A stretch of DNA of 64,000 bases from Peribacillus asahii (GTDB lineage Bacteria; Bacillota; Bacilli; Bacillales; DSM-1321), in contig NZ_CP026095.1 of assembly GCF_004006295.1 (NCBI RefSeq), positions 2,094,001 through 2,158,000 of the forward strand, in the 5' to 3' direction. Below, in pieces: positions 44,130-52,561 of this stretch (its first letter is position 1; each line of letters starts with the position of its first letter). The notes under the pieces are model-generated. The model had not been told where the DNA came from. It ran no database searches and was given only the letters and a program-made list of their open reading frames with translations. The position numbers were made by a program, and so were the translations under genes.

Positions 44130-44759
44130 TCAAATAAAACGTACGATATCGTTTACCGGAAGACGAGAAGAGCCATATGCTGGGGCAGCAGCTTTTCCAA
44201 GTGCTATTAAAACAATAGGAAAAGTTCCTTCTGGCAACTCAAATCTTTCAGCGAATTTCACCTTATCGAACCCACCCATTGTAACAGTATCATAGCCTTT
44301 TTCTTTAGCAAGTAACATGAATTGCATAGAAATGAGTCCTGCATCAAAAGAAGCGATATTTTTTCTAGCTTCTGTTGAGATTTGTGGATATACACGTCGA
44401 GTACTATCAATCATTTGCTTTGTGATTGCTTCGTTCATATGACCTTCAGCAAAGTTTTGGTTATAAATTTGCTCTACTTTTTGATACATTTCGTGATCAC
44501 CTAATACAGCGATAACAGCAGAGCTTGTTTCTACTTGTTCTTGATTATTCGCAATGGTTCTTAATTCTTTTTTTACTTCTTGATCTTGAATCACAAGAAA
44601 GCGCCAAGGTTGAAGATTACTAGAAGATGGAGCGGATGTTGCCAGCTGAATCATTTCTTCAATTTCTTCTTTTGGAATACTGAATGCTGGATCATATACG
44701 CGGACAGACTTTCTAGCTTTCATGATTGAATATATATTTGAATCAATTGTTGTAGTCAC
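44130..44759 (-). CDS. YodC-like NAD(P)H nitroreductase
   Basis: A 209-residue FMN-dependent nitroreductase-family protein: KARKSVRVYD near the start, APSSSNLQPWRF near 40, and GGFDKVKF near 160. It resembles Bacillus YodC, a quinone- and nitro-compound-detoxifying enzyme. The start is GTG at 44759 behind AAAGGAGG. It diverges from an HxlR-type regulator at 44898, and two palindromic operators lie between them, closely matching the yodC/yodB arrangement. The substrate is likely quinones or other electrophiles, perhaps formed during aromatic or unsaturated acid breakdown. Confidence 0.88.
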   Translation of the reverse strand: MTTTIDSNIYSIMKARKSVRVYDPAFSIPKEEIEEMIQLATSAPSSSNLQPWRFLVIQDQEVKKELRTIANNQEQVETSSAVIAVLGDHEMYQKVEQIYNQNFAEGHMNEAITKQMIDSTRRVYPQISTEARKNIASFDAGLISMQFMLLAKEKGYDTVTMGGFDKVKFAERFELPEGTFPIVLIALGKAAAPAYGSSRLPVNDIVRFI

Positions 44760-44780
44760 TGATATTCCTCCTTTATTAAA

Positions 44781-44825
44781 ACTTACTATTAGTAAGTTTA
44801 CAGCATATAGCTTACCATTAGTAAG
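44781..44825. promoter_or_regulatory. Two palindromic operators for the HxlR-type regulator
   Basis: A perfect 8-1-8 palindrome ACTTACTATTAGTAAGT at 44781-44797 and a second copy CTTACCATTAGTAAG at 44811-44825, with centres about 29 bp apart. They sit between the divergent nitroreductase and regulator genes and the first one abuts the nitroreductase ribosome binding site, so binding should repress it. Confidence 0.75.
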
Positions 44826-44897
44826 TTTTCCACGTCAATAAATATACATATATGATAAGATAAAAATAGATAAATGAAGATTAAATGGGGGAGTGTA

Positions 44898-45239
44898 TTG
44901 AAGAAGTCTAACTGTGAAACTAAATTGGATGTTTGTAGTAACTACCATAGTACGATAGAATTTATCGGAAGAAAGTGGATGGGGATCATCATTTATACTT
45001 TAATGTCCGGACCAAAGCGGTATCATGAAATTCTTTCGGCGGTTCCAGGGATTTCAGATCGGCTTTTAACCAAACGACTAAATGAATTAGTTAACGCTAA
45101 TATCGTAAACAAGCATTATCTTGATTCCTCTACAAAAAAAGTGGAGTATACACTAACTCCTAGTGGGATAGCATTAAAAGAAGTAATTGTCGCCATACAT
45201 CATTGGATAGAAGTGTATGAATGGGAACAAAATAAGTAA
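44898..45239 (+). CDS. HxlR/DUF24 regulator, YodB-like
   Basis: A 113-residue winged-helix protein of the HxlR (DUF24) family: FIGRKWMGIIIYTLMSGPKR, then the recognition region ISDRLLTKRLNEL. I choose TTG at 44898, five bases after GGGGGAG, which places Cys6 at the N-terminus as in YodB, where that cysteine senses diamide and quinones; Cys13 is also present. It is therefore likely a thiol-based repressor of the divergent nitroreductase gene. Homology to YodB is clear, and the sensing mechanism is inferred from the conserved cysteine. Confidence 0.87.
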   Translation: MKKSNCETKLDVCSNYHSTIEFIGRKWMGIIIYTLMSGPKRYHEILSAVPGISDRLLTKRLNELVNANIVNKHYLDSSTKKVEYTLTPSGIALKEVIVAIHHWIEVYEWEQNK

Positions 45240-45322
45240 ATCAATCTGTATCGCTGTTCAATTCGATTGTATCTGCCCTTGACTTTAGTTAGTGTAGATT
45301 TATGAACAAACCCATTCTGGTT

Positions 45323-45352
45323 CTGTGGAGGCTTGAAATCTCTACAGGGCTT
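45323..45352 (+). terminator. Terminator after HxlR gene
   Basis: CTGTGGAG at 45323-45330 pairs with CTCTACAG at 45340-45347, followed by a T-rich stretch. Apart from this, the gap 45240-45561 shows no gene. Confidence 0.65.
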
Positions 45353-45561
45353 TTCTTTTATTAAATAATAAAAGAGTAGGATTAGATAAATGCATATCTA
45401 TCATTGTTTAAGTTAGAATTTATATGTAAAATGAAGTGATAGCAGCAATGATAATTTAAATAAAACATATATAATGGAGCTTATTTTAAGCCGTTTATAC
45501 ATATAAACCACAATCATTAGAGAAAAACAACGTGGTATCAACAGAAGAAGGAGAGATTTAA

Positions 45562-45738
45562 ATGAAAGATACAATCGTTCTAGGGCTTTATGTACTTGCT
45601 ACAATATTAGCCTTACTATCGGCTATTATATATCCTTTAACAGGTATGAAAATCATTTTTAGTATAGCGACGGTATTATATGCTTGGATGAGCTATGCGT
45701 ATTATTCTAAATATAAAAAAGGTAAGCAGAGAAAATAA
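45562..45738 (+). CDS. Small two-helix membrane protein
   Basis: A 58-residue frame starting at ATG with a good GAAGGAGAG site 9 bases upstream. Two hydrophobic stretches (about residues 5-26 and 30-47) are followed by a strongly basic tail ending KKGKQRK, so it should span the membrane twice. I do not recognise the family. A very strong terminator follows directly, supporting a genuine short transcript. Confidence 0.7.
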   Translation: MKDTIVLGLYVLATILALLSAIIYPLTGMKIIFSIATVLYAWMSYAYYSKYKKGKQRK

Positions 45739-45765
45739 GGAATTAGCGCTTTCATGGCTTATCAT

Positions 45766-45808
45766 AACAAACAGGGTTGCCTTATAAGATAAGGCAACCC
45801 TGTTTGTT
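45766..45808. terminator. Very strong two-way terminator
   Basis: A perfect 20-bp stem (45766-45785 with 45789-45808) with a 3-base loop, followed by a CTTTATTTTT stretch. It separates the small membrane protein gene from the converging minus-strand gene. Confidence 0.9.
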
Positions 45809-45842
45809 CTTTATTTTTCCTTTAGTTAGTCGCTGCAATGAA

Positions 45843-46100
45843 TTAAAACAAGAATAATTCATGTTCCGTATAAAGAAATTCTACCTCATACCCTTTGTTG
45901 CGCAGAGAAGGGATTAAAGTGTGATGATACTTTTCCTTGTTAAGATCTTTAACGTAAATTTTGACCCCTGTACCTTTTCCTCTAATTTCACCAGTTAAAA
46001 CGACTGTACCTATAGACTCTTCGATTTGTGCCTTAATAAAGTTCGAGTCATTCTCGAAATATTCATGGACTTCATATAAAAGAACGTTCATTTTCCCCAT
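45843..46100 (-). CDS. Hypothetical 85-residue protein
   Basis: An 85-residue soluble protein with start ATG behind GAGGAGGAAAA. It mixes charged and hydrophobic residues with predicted beta-strands (GTVVLTGEIRG, GVKIYVKDL, GYEVEFLYTEHELFLF) and no cysteine. I do not recognise it. The clean ribosome binding site and the shared terminator make it a believable gene. Monocistronic. Confidence 0.65.
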   Translation of the reverse strand: MGKMNVLLYEVHEYFENDSNFIKAQIEESIGTVVLTGEIRGKGTGVKIYVKDLNKEKYHHTLIPSLRNKGYEVEFLYTEHELFLF

Positions 46101-46240
46101 GCTTTTCCTCCTCTTTTTTGAGATATAATCAGCATTCCGTCCTTACTATATATTACCATATCATTAAATAAATATTCTGAAAATAAGCAATGAAATGTAA
46201 GCAATGATATAGAAGTTTATGTTTATAGTCGGTCAAGAAA

Positions 46241-46265
46241 AAAAGGACCTTCTAAGAGTCCTTTT
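46241..46265 (-). terminator. Terminator of the dehydrogenase gene
   Basis: On the minus strand an 8-bp stem (46265-46258 with 46248-46241) is followed by a run of T. Confidence 0.75.
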
Positions 46266-46287
46266 CTTCAACTGTTATATCGCCATC

Positions 46288-47349
46288 TTATGAACGTGCT
46301 TTTAGTTTATTGATAATATGTTCAGTTACTTCCATTGTAGACGAAGTACCACCGATATCCGGAGTTTTTATGCCATCTTGGAGTACTTCTTCTATTGTGT
46401 CTAATAATAAAGTACCTAGCTCCTGCTCTCCGAAATGATCGAGCATCATTTTTCCTGTCCAAATTTGTCCAATTGGATTAGCAATTCCTTTGCCAACAAT
46501 ATCTGGCGCAGAACCATGAACAGGTTCAAACATGGATGGGAATTTTCCATTTAAATTAATATTGGCAGCAGGTGCAATTCCGATGCTTCCCATAATGGAT
46601 GCACCAATATCGGTTAGAATGTCTCCAAACAAATTGCTTGCTACAATCACATCAAAGGTATGCGGTTTTGAAACAAAAAAAGCACTAAGAGCATCAATAT
46701 GTATAGATTGTGTTTCGATATTGTCATACTTTCTTGAAACATCTTGAAAGACTTCATCCCAAAAAGGCATAGAATGAACAATTCCATTTGATTTTGTTGC
46801 ACTTGTAACATGATCTTTTCTTGTTTTAGCTAGTTCAAACGCATAATCCATGGCACGCGTAATTCCTTTTCTAGTGAAAACAGCATTTTGAATCGCCATT
46901 TCATCTTCGCCGGAATGAATTCTTCCTCCAATCTCACTATATTCTCCTTCACTGTTTTCCCTTACTACAACGAAATCAAATTCTCGCGGGTTGGCGAGTG
47001 GAGAGACGATTCCTTTCATTTGTTTTGCAGGACGAACATTGATGACTTGTTCGAATTCTCTTCGGATATTAACAAGCAGTCCCCAAAGAGATACGTGATC
47101 TGCAACAAGTTTTGGATTTCCAACTGCTCCTAAAAAAACGGCATCACTTTGTTCTAATTGCTTTAAGCCATCTTTTGGCATCATTACACCGTGTTCGAGA
47201 TAATATTCACAACTCCATGGGTATTCTTTATATGTAAAATTAAGCCCCCCATGAATATCGGCCAGCACATCTAAAACTTTAATGGCTTCTGGCATTACTT
47301 CTGTTCCAATTCCATCTCCAGGAATAACGGAAATCTCCCACTTTTTCAT
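46288..47349 (-). CDS. Tartrate/D-malate dehydrogenase-type beta-decarboxylating enzyme
   Basis: A 353-residue member of the isocitrate/isopropylmalate dehydrogenase family. VIPGDGIGTEVMPEA, the substrate loop NVRPAKQMKG, VVRENSEGEYSEIGG and the metal-binding DILTDIGA are clear. DHVSLWGLLVNIRREFEQ is characteristic of tartrate dehydrogenase/D-malate dehydrogenase (TtuC/DmlA) rather than LeuB. It would oxidise and decarboxylate a 2-hydroxy-acid such as D-malate or tartrate with NAD and a divalent metal. ATG follows GGGGGATAC. It is monocistronic. A role with alkylmalates is possible but not shown. Confidence 0.85.
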   Translation of the reverse strand: MKKWEISVIPGDGIGTEVMPEAIKVLDVLADIHGGLNFTYKEYPWSCEYYLEHGVMMPKDGLKQLEQSDAVFLGAVGNPKLVADHVSLWGLLVNIRREFEQVINVRPAKQMKGIVSPLANPREFDFVVVRENSEGEYSEIGGRIHSGEDEMAIQNAVFTRKGITRAMDYAFELAKTRKDHVTSATKSNGIVHSMPFWDEVFQDVSRKYDNIETQSIHIDALSAFFVSKPHTFDVIVASNLFGDILTDIGASIMGSIGIAPAANINLNGKFPSMFEPVHGSAPDIVGKGIANPIGQIWTGKMMLDHFGEQELGTLLLDTIEEVLQDGIKTPDIGGTSSTMEVTEHIINKLKARS

Positions 47350-47549
47350 GTTGTATCCCCCTTGGATTCATACTATGTTTTGTCAAAATAGTTTATAAGC
47401 ATATAATCCATTATACAAAACATTCCAATATTTTGTAGTATTAGACAATAAAAACGGGCGAAAATTTTCCATTTTTAAGAGTTTAGAAATAGAAGAATAC
47501 GTTATGCTATTACTTGTATATCATTAAATGTTTGAAGGAAGTGAATGGA

Positions 47550-47876
47550 GTGTTTTATGCGATTGTATTATTTATACTAGCAGGTTTAGCGGAGATAGGC
47601 GGGGGATACCTTATCTGGTTATGGTTAAGAGAAGGAAAATCTGTTTATTGGGGAATCTTTGGTGGAATAGCATTGGCTTTATATGGTGTGATTGCTACAT
47701 TTCAATCATTCCCATCGTTCGGCCGAGTGTACGCTGCCTATGGAGGAATATTTATCGTTCTTTCTGTATTGTGGGGGTGGGGGATTGGTAAAAAAACACC
47801 TGATTTATACGATTGGATAGGTGCATGTATATGCTTAGTTGGAGTTTCAGTGATGTTATTAGCCCCACGTCACTGA
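47550..47876 (+). CDS. YnfA/UPF0060 family membrane protein
   Basis: A 108-residue protein with four membrane helices and the family hallmarks [21 protein letters not shown] at the N-terminus and AAYGGIF with LYDWIGA further on. I choose GTG at 47550, ten bases after AAGGA, which gives the standard family length; an upstream TTG would add twelve non-conserved residues. Members belong near the small-multidrug-resistance group and have been suggested to export toxic ions or cations, but the role is not settled. Confidence 0.88.
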   Translation: MFYAIVLFILAGLAEIGGGYLIWLWLREGKSVYWGIFGGIALALYGVIATFQSFPSFGRVYAAYGGIFIVLSVLWGWGIGKKTPDLYDWIGACICLVGVSVMLLAPRH

Positions 47877-48269
47877 CCACTTCCATGGCTAAAGCCGCTA
47901 AGGTTCTTTCCTCGCAAATATCGGACTTACTATCTTCCATAAGAAGAGGCAGAGGCGAGACTTGGGTCAGCAGCACTTGAGAGAAAAACAGTCTTGTTCC
48001 ATACATACATTTCTTGTCAGGATTGTCGTGCAGTTCAGCTGCATCATCATTAAGCTGATACTAATGAGTACTTGCCAATCTATTTCTACAAAATAGTCAG
48101 TGTTCGTTGCGTATAGATTTTGAGGTTACATTTGTTCATATGCAAAGAAAATCTAAGTTCTGTATCGGAAAACCTAAACTTCCATAATATTGTAATTGTG
48201 CTATAGTTAACTATATTACTTTTATTTCCAATTTTAGTATAGAACACAAATTATAAAAAGGAGAGTACG
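47877..48269. other. 393-bp gap with regulatory palindrome and promoter
   Basis: No gene is supported. A perfect 14-bp palindrome TATAGTTAACTATA at 48202-48215 overlaps the spacer and -10 region of a possible sigma-A promoter (TTGTAA 48190-48195, 16-base spacer, TATATT 48212-48217) for the sigma-54 activator gene. It could be an autoregulatory operator. Confidence 0.5.
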
Positions 48270-49637
48270 ATGATTACAGAACATTTTTTCAATAATAAGT
48301 TACTAGATATAGTATTTGAAAGTACATATTATGGCACCGTGATTGTTGATATTAATGGGAAAATCCAATATATAAGCAATAATTACTGTGAATTTTTAAA
48401 AATTGAACGGGAACTAGTGATTGGTGAGCATGTCACAAATGTGATTGAAAATACAAGAATGCATTTAGTAGTACAAACAGGTAAAGCTGAAATGGCTGAC
48501 TTACATTTTCTTCATAACGATTTTGTTATTGCTAATCGAATCCCTATTATAAAAAATAATGAAATACTCGGTGCAATAGGAATTATTACTTTTCGAGATC
48601 TTGCTGATTGGAAGAGTATGAACAGCCATATTAACGAACTTTTAATCAATTATAAATTTTATCAAAAGGAATGGGAAATACCAGGCGGGATTAAGTATTC
48701 TTCACATGATTTAATTGGAAAATCACAAGAAATCCAACAATTAAAGGATTTTGTAAAAAGAGTCGCCATGGGGAATATATCTGTTTTAATTCGAGGAGAA
48801 AGTGGTACAGGTAAAGAAATTATTGCGCATAGCATTCATCAATTTAGCGGAAGAATGGATAAACCATTTGTAAAGGTGAATTGTGGAGCTATTCCGGAAC
48901 AATTGATTGAATCAGAACTTTTTGGCTATGAGGCAGGTGCTTTTACTGGGGCAAAAAAGGGCGGAAAAATAGGAAAGTTTGAACTTGCAGATGGTGGAAC
49001 AATTTTCTTGGACGAAATTGGTGATATGCCTTTGCATATGCAAGTTAAGTTATTAAGAGTTCTTCAGGAGAACGAATATGAGCCTGTAGGTTCGCTGTAC
49101 CCTAAAAAAATAAATGTTCGGGTAATTGCAGCTACAAACCGTCCTTTAGAAAGATTGATTGAACAAAAACTTTTTCGTGAAGATTTATTTTACCGAATTA
49201 ATGCAGTTCAATTATTCGTTCCTGCTTTACGTGATAGAACTGAAGATATTCCTGTACTTGTAAAGCATTTTCTAAAAAAGGCCGCAACTAAGATAGGAAA
49301 AAGAATTACTTCTATACACCCGGAAGTTCTGTCGTTAATTGAGCAATATGATTGGCCAGGAAATATAAGAGAATTAGAGAATGTAATTAATGCAGGGGTT
49401 CATCTATCAAGTAATGGAGAAATAAGAATAGATGATTTACCCCATTACTTGAAAAATTACAAGTTGGAAGCAGAGGAAAAAAGCTTAAAAGATATTGTAG
49501 AAGAAACAGAAAAGAAGGTAATTGAAAAAGCACTAAAGAAGTTTAATTTCGATAAAAACCGAGCAGCAGCAGCTCTTGGAATTGGGAATTCTACTATATA
49601 TGATAAAATCAAGAAATATCAGATTCTAATCAAATAA
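48270..49637 (+). CDS. Sigma-54-dependent activator, PAS-AAA+-Fis
   Basis: A 455-residue enhancer-binding protein. A PAS domain (about 10-110) precedes the AAA+ module (about 145-380) with Walker A GESGTGKE at 176-183, the GAFTGA sigma-54 loop at 223-228 and Walker B GTIFLDEIGD near 243-252. A Fis-type helix-turn-helix ends the protein (NRAAAALGIGNSTIYDKI). It has no CBS domains, unlike the activator at 2786. A strong terminator follows, then a consensus -24/-12 promoter for the acyl-CoA ligase operon, so this is almost certainly the operon's dedicated activator. The PAS ligand is unknown. Confidence 0.95.
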   Translation: MITEHFFNNKLLDIVFESTYYGTVIVDINGKIQYISNNYCEFLKIERELVIGEHVTNVIENTRMHLVVQTGKAEMADLHFLHNDFVIANRIPIIKNNEILGAIGIITFRDLADWKSMNSHINELLINYKFYQKEWEIPGGIKYSSHDLIGKSQEIQQLKDFVKRVAMGNISVLIRGESGTGKEIIAHSIHQFSGRMDKPFVKVNCGAIPEQLIESELFGYEAGAFTGAKKGGKIGKFELADGGTIFLDEIGDMPLHMQVKLLRVLQENEYEPVGSLYPKKINVRVIAATNRPLERLIEQKLFREDLFYRINAVQLFVPALRDRTEDIPVLVKHFLKKAATKIGKRITSIHPEVLSLIEQYDWPGNIRELENVINAGVHLSSNGEIRIDDLPHYLKNYKLEAEEKSLKDIVEETEKKVIEKALKKFNFDKNRAAAALGIGNSTIYDKIKKYQILIK

Positions 49638-49687
49638 AAATAAATCCGGGATTTCGGAATGCGCTCCGAAATCCCGGATTTATTTTT
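49636..49687 (+). terminator. Strong terminator after the sigma-54 activator gene
   Basis: A perfect 23-bp inverted repeat (49636-49658 with 49665-49687) with a 6-base loop and T-rich end, starting at the stop codon. Confidence 0.92.
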
Positions 49688-49776
49688 ATTTCCGAATGAA
49701 TATTGATTTTTCCTCGATAGATTAGGAAGAGATGCAATAAATCAGACCCTATCAATGGGTTACTTTCATCAATTAT

Positions 49777-49802
49777 AGAAAGTTTTGCAGTAAAGACTTT
49801 CT
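49777..49802 (+). promoter_or_regulatory. Candidate enhancer site for the PAS activator
   Basis: AGAAAGT-N12-ACTTTCT, a perfect 7-bp inverted repeat, centred about 115 bp upstream of the start expected from the -24/-12 promoter at 49877. Confidence 0.5.
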
Positions 49803-49876
49803 GAGTTTATGGAAAAAATATCTAATTATTTAACGGTTTAATCCTGGAAATGTTGATACCATTAAATTACAAAAAA

Positions 49877-49894
49877 TTGGCATAAATATTGCAT
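49877..49894 (+). promoter_or_regulatory. Sigma-54 (SigL) -24/-12 promoter
   Basis: TTGGCATAAATATTGCAT has GG at 49879-49880 and GC at 49891-49892 with exactly 10 bases between. It differs from the promoter at 15644 by very few bases and lies 38 bp before the ligase start. Confidence 0.9.
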
Positions 49895-49931
49895 TAAATA
49901 TAGTTAATATAACGAAAGGGAGGGATTTTAT

Positions 49932-51485
49932 TTGGATATTGGATTTTTCACAAGAAAAATGGCCAATGATTTAAATACGTTAAATCATAGAAAAGTAGCC
50001 ATACAAGAAGAGATGGGAAAATCATGGACATATTCGGATCTTCACCGTATATCAAACTCCTATGCAAATAAGCTTTGTGAACTTGGGGTTGAAAAAGGAG
50101 ACCGTGTCGGCATCTTGCTTCATAACTGTCTTGAATATTTCGGTCTTTATTTTGCTGTTGCAAAAATTGGAGCAATTGCTGTCCGACTTAATTTTCGGCT
50201 TTCAAGTGCTGAGCTTGAATATGCATTAAACGATTCGCAGACGAAAATAGTATGTTTTCATTCGAATTTATCTAAGCAGCTGGAAGGGATTGTGAATCAA
50301 GTTTCTGTTGAGCGTTTTATTTGCCTTGAGAATACCCAAGATGCTATCCCGCATTGGTCTGAACCATGGAGTATGTTAGAGAGCGGTTCGATAGAAGAAG
50401 TAAACGTGAGACATATTAAATTACACGATCCAGTTATGCTGATGTATACGTCTGGGACAACTGGAAGACCTAAAGGGGCGATTTGGACTCATGATACAAC
50501 ATATTGGTTCTCTGCAATACAAGCATTGAAATGGAAGTTTAATGGTCAGGAAGTTGGGATGACTACTGGTCCACTCTATCATGTTGGAGCTATGGAAGAT
50601 ATCGCCCTTCCGATTCTAATGATGGGTGGGACGGTTATTATTACGAAGAGCCAAGGTTTCGAGATTGGAAGGATTCTATCCGTAATAGAGAATGAAAATG
50701 TAACTGATTGTTTTTTATTTCCATTTATGATTTATGAAATGTTAAATATGCCTAATCTAGATCATTATAATTTGAAAGCTTTAAAAACAATTTATACCGG
50801 TGGTGACCCGCTCATGCCATGGGCGCTCGAACAATTGAAAATGAAGTTTCCGCACCTTGGAGTTGTTCAAGTATACGGTTTAACGGAAGGTCAACCAATT
50901 GCGGCTGCGCTCGATCCAGAAGATAATTTTACGAAGGGTCATACTGTTGGAAAGCCAATGCCTCTTACAGAAATTAATATTATTGATGATAATGGAATGC
51001 CTCTTGCTGTTGGTGAAATTGGTGAAATTGCAATTAAAAGCCCGGGTGTTTCAGAGGGGTATTGGAGGAGACCTGATGCAACAATGGAAACATTTGTTGA
51101 AGGTTGGTGTAAAACGGGAGATTTAGGAGTATTCGATGAAGATGGGTATCTATCAATAGTAGGAAGAAAAAAGGATATGATTCGAAGCGGCGGTGAAAAT
51201 ATTTATGCAGCGGAAATTGAAGATGTTTTATACCGCCATCCGGATGTGAAGGAAGTTTCTATAATTGGTGTTCCTGATCCAAAATACATTGAAGCTGTAT
51301 GTGCGGTAATTGTTAAGAAAGAAGGAGCTACCCTAACGGAAGAGGATGTAGTTGAATTTTGTAAAAAACACCTAGCAAGTTATAAGAAACCTAGAGAAGT
51401 CAAATTTGTTAATGAAATACCGCGCACCCCTTCAGGAAAGGTTCAAAAGTATGTTTTACGAAATCAGTATAGTGGTATAAATTAA
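49932..51485 (+). CDS. Acyl-CoA ligase (AMP-forming), copy C
   Basis: A 517-residue ANL ligase: P-loop MYTSGTTGRPKGAIWTH near residue 178, VYGLTEGQP near 318, GDLGVFDEDGYLSIVGRKKD near 397, and PRTPSGKVQKYVLR with the catalytic lysine at the end. The start is TTG behind AAAGGGAGGG. It heads the operon driven by the sigma-54 promoter at 49877. With the enoyl-CoA hydratase and GntP-type permease behind it, it should activate an imported hydroxy- or unsaturated acid. Chain length is not predictable. Confidence 0.93.
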   Translation: MDIGFFTRKMANDLNTLNHRKVAIQEEMGKSWTYSDLHRISNSYANKLCELGVEKGDRVGILLHNCLEYFGLYFAVAKIGAIAVRLNFRLSSAELEYALNDSQTKIVCFHSNLSKQLEGIVNQVSVERFICLENTQDAIPHWSEPWSMLESGSIEEVNVRHIKLHDPVMLMYTSGTTGRPKGAIWTHDTTYWFSAIQALKWKFNGQEVGMTTGPLYHVGAMEDIALPILMMGGTVIITKSQGFEIGRILSVIENENVTDCFLFPFMIYEMLNMPNLDHYNLKALKTIYTGGDPLMPWALEQLKMKFPHLGVVQVYGLTEGQPIAAALDPEDNFTKGHTVGKPMPLTEINIIDDNGMPLAVGEIGEIAIKSPGVSEGYWRRPDATMETFVEGWCKTGDLGVFDEDGYLSIVGRKKDMIRSGGENIYAAEIEDVLYRHPDVKEVSIIGVPDPKYIEAVCAVIVKKEGATLTEEDVVEFCKKHLASYKKPREVKFVNEIPRTPSGKVQKYVLRNQYSGIN

Positions 51486-51569
51486 ACCCCATATTTCAGT
51501 AGATAAGCAGAGAAATACTTATATAGTAGATTGATGTTTACATTTAAAAGAAAGTTGGTGTGGAGTCCA

Positions 51570-52361
51570 ATGAATAAAATTCAAGTTGTATCATGGTCGA
51601 AGCAGAGTCAGATAGCAAAAATCGTGATTGATAATCCACCTGTAAATGTATTTAGTGCTGACGTTATTGAACAATTGACACTTATATTAGATGAAATTGA
51701 AAACGATTCGGAAATTAAAGTTGTACTTATTACAGGTCAAGGAGAAAAGGCTTTTGTTGCTGGTGGAGATATAAAGAGCTTTCCAGAATGGATGGGAAAA
51801 GGGGTGGAAGAAGGAAAGCAAAAATCACTTTGGCTTCAGGAACCTCTTAACAAGATTGAACGTTTATCTCAACCAACGATTGCTGCAATTAACGGCGTGG
51901 CGCTAGGCGGAGGATGTGAACTAGCTTTATCGTGTGATATTCGAATAGCGGAGGAGCAAATTCAAATTGGCCTTCCTGAAATTAAATTGGGGTTATTTCC
52001 AGGAGCTGGGGGTACCCAAAGGCTTTCACGATTAGTTGGAAAAGCGAAAGCAAAAGAAATGATTTTTACTGGTCAGCCGCTCTCTGCAGAAGAGGCAAAA
52101 CAAATTGGACTAGTTAATCATGTTGTTCCTAAAGGAAAATCTTTAGAAAAAGCATTGGAACTAGCAGAATGTATAAGCAATTTTTCATTGCCGGCTCTTT
52201 CTTTTGCGAAGCACTCTCTTGATGGTGGCTATGAACAACAACTTCATGAAGGCTTAGTTACGGAAGCTGAGTATTTTGGTCATGTTTTGCAAACAAAGGA
52301 TGTAAAAGAAGGGGTTGAAGCCTTTATCCAGAAGCGGAAACCAAAATTTATAGATAAGTAA
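51570..52361 (+). CDS. Enoyl-CoA hydratase
   Basis: A 263-residue crotonase with both catalytic glutamates, Glu117 (GGGCELALSCD) and Glu137 (GLPEIKLG), and the oxyanion motif FVAGGDIKSF. It should hydrate trans-2-enoyl-CoA to (3S)-hydroxyacyl-CoA. ATG at 51570 follows GGTGTGGAG; an ATG 39 bases earlier is poorly placed. It is 84 bp after the ligase in the same sigma-54 operon. Carnitinyl-CoA or crotonobetainyl-CoA type hydratases are close relatives, so a specialised substrate is possible. Confidence 0.9.
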   Translation: MNKIQVVSWSKQSQIAKIVIDNPPVNVFSADVIEQLTLILDEIENDSEIKVVLITGQGEKAFVAGGDIKSFPEWMGKGVEEGKQKSLWLQEPLNKIERLSQPTIAAINGVALGGGCELALSCDIRIAEEQIQIGLPEIKLGLFPGAGGTQRLSRLVGKAKAKEMIFTGQPLSAEEAKQIGLVNHVVPKGKSLEKALELAECISNFSLPALSFAKHSLDGGYEQQLHEGLVTEAEYFGHVLQTKDVKEGVEAFIQKRKPKFIDK

Positions 52362-52561
52362 TCATAGAAAACAATCTTAAGTGAGTACATAAGGGAATGT
52401 ATGAAAATTTTGATGAACAAAAAGAGTGCAGAATAAAAGGACTTTCTGTATGTTCATTCTCAAGAAAGAATACAGATGCTTCCTTCTTCTTTAGGCAGGT
52501 CATCGCAGCACATTGATTATATCTAGAGAGGCCTTATATAACTGTAAAAGGAGATTGATTT

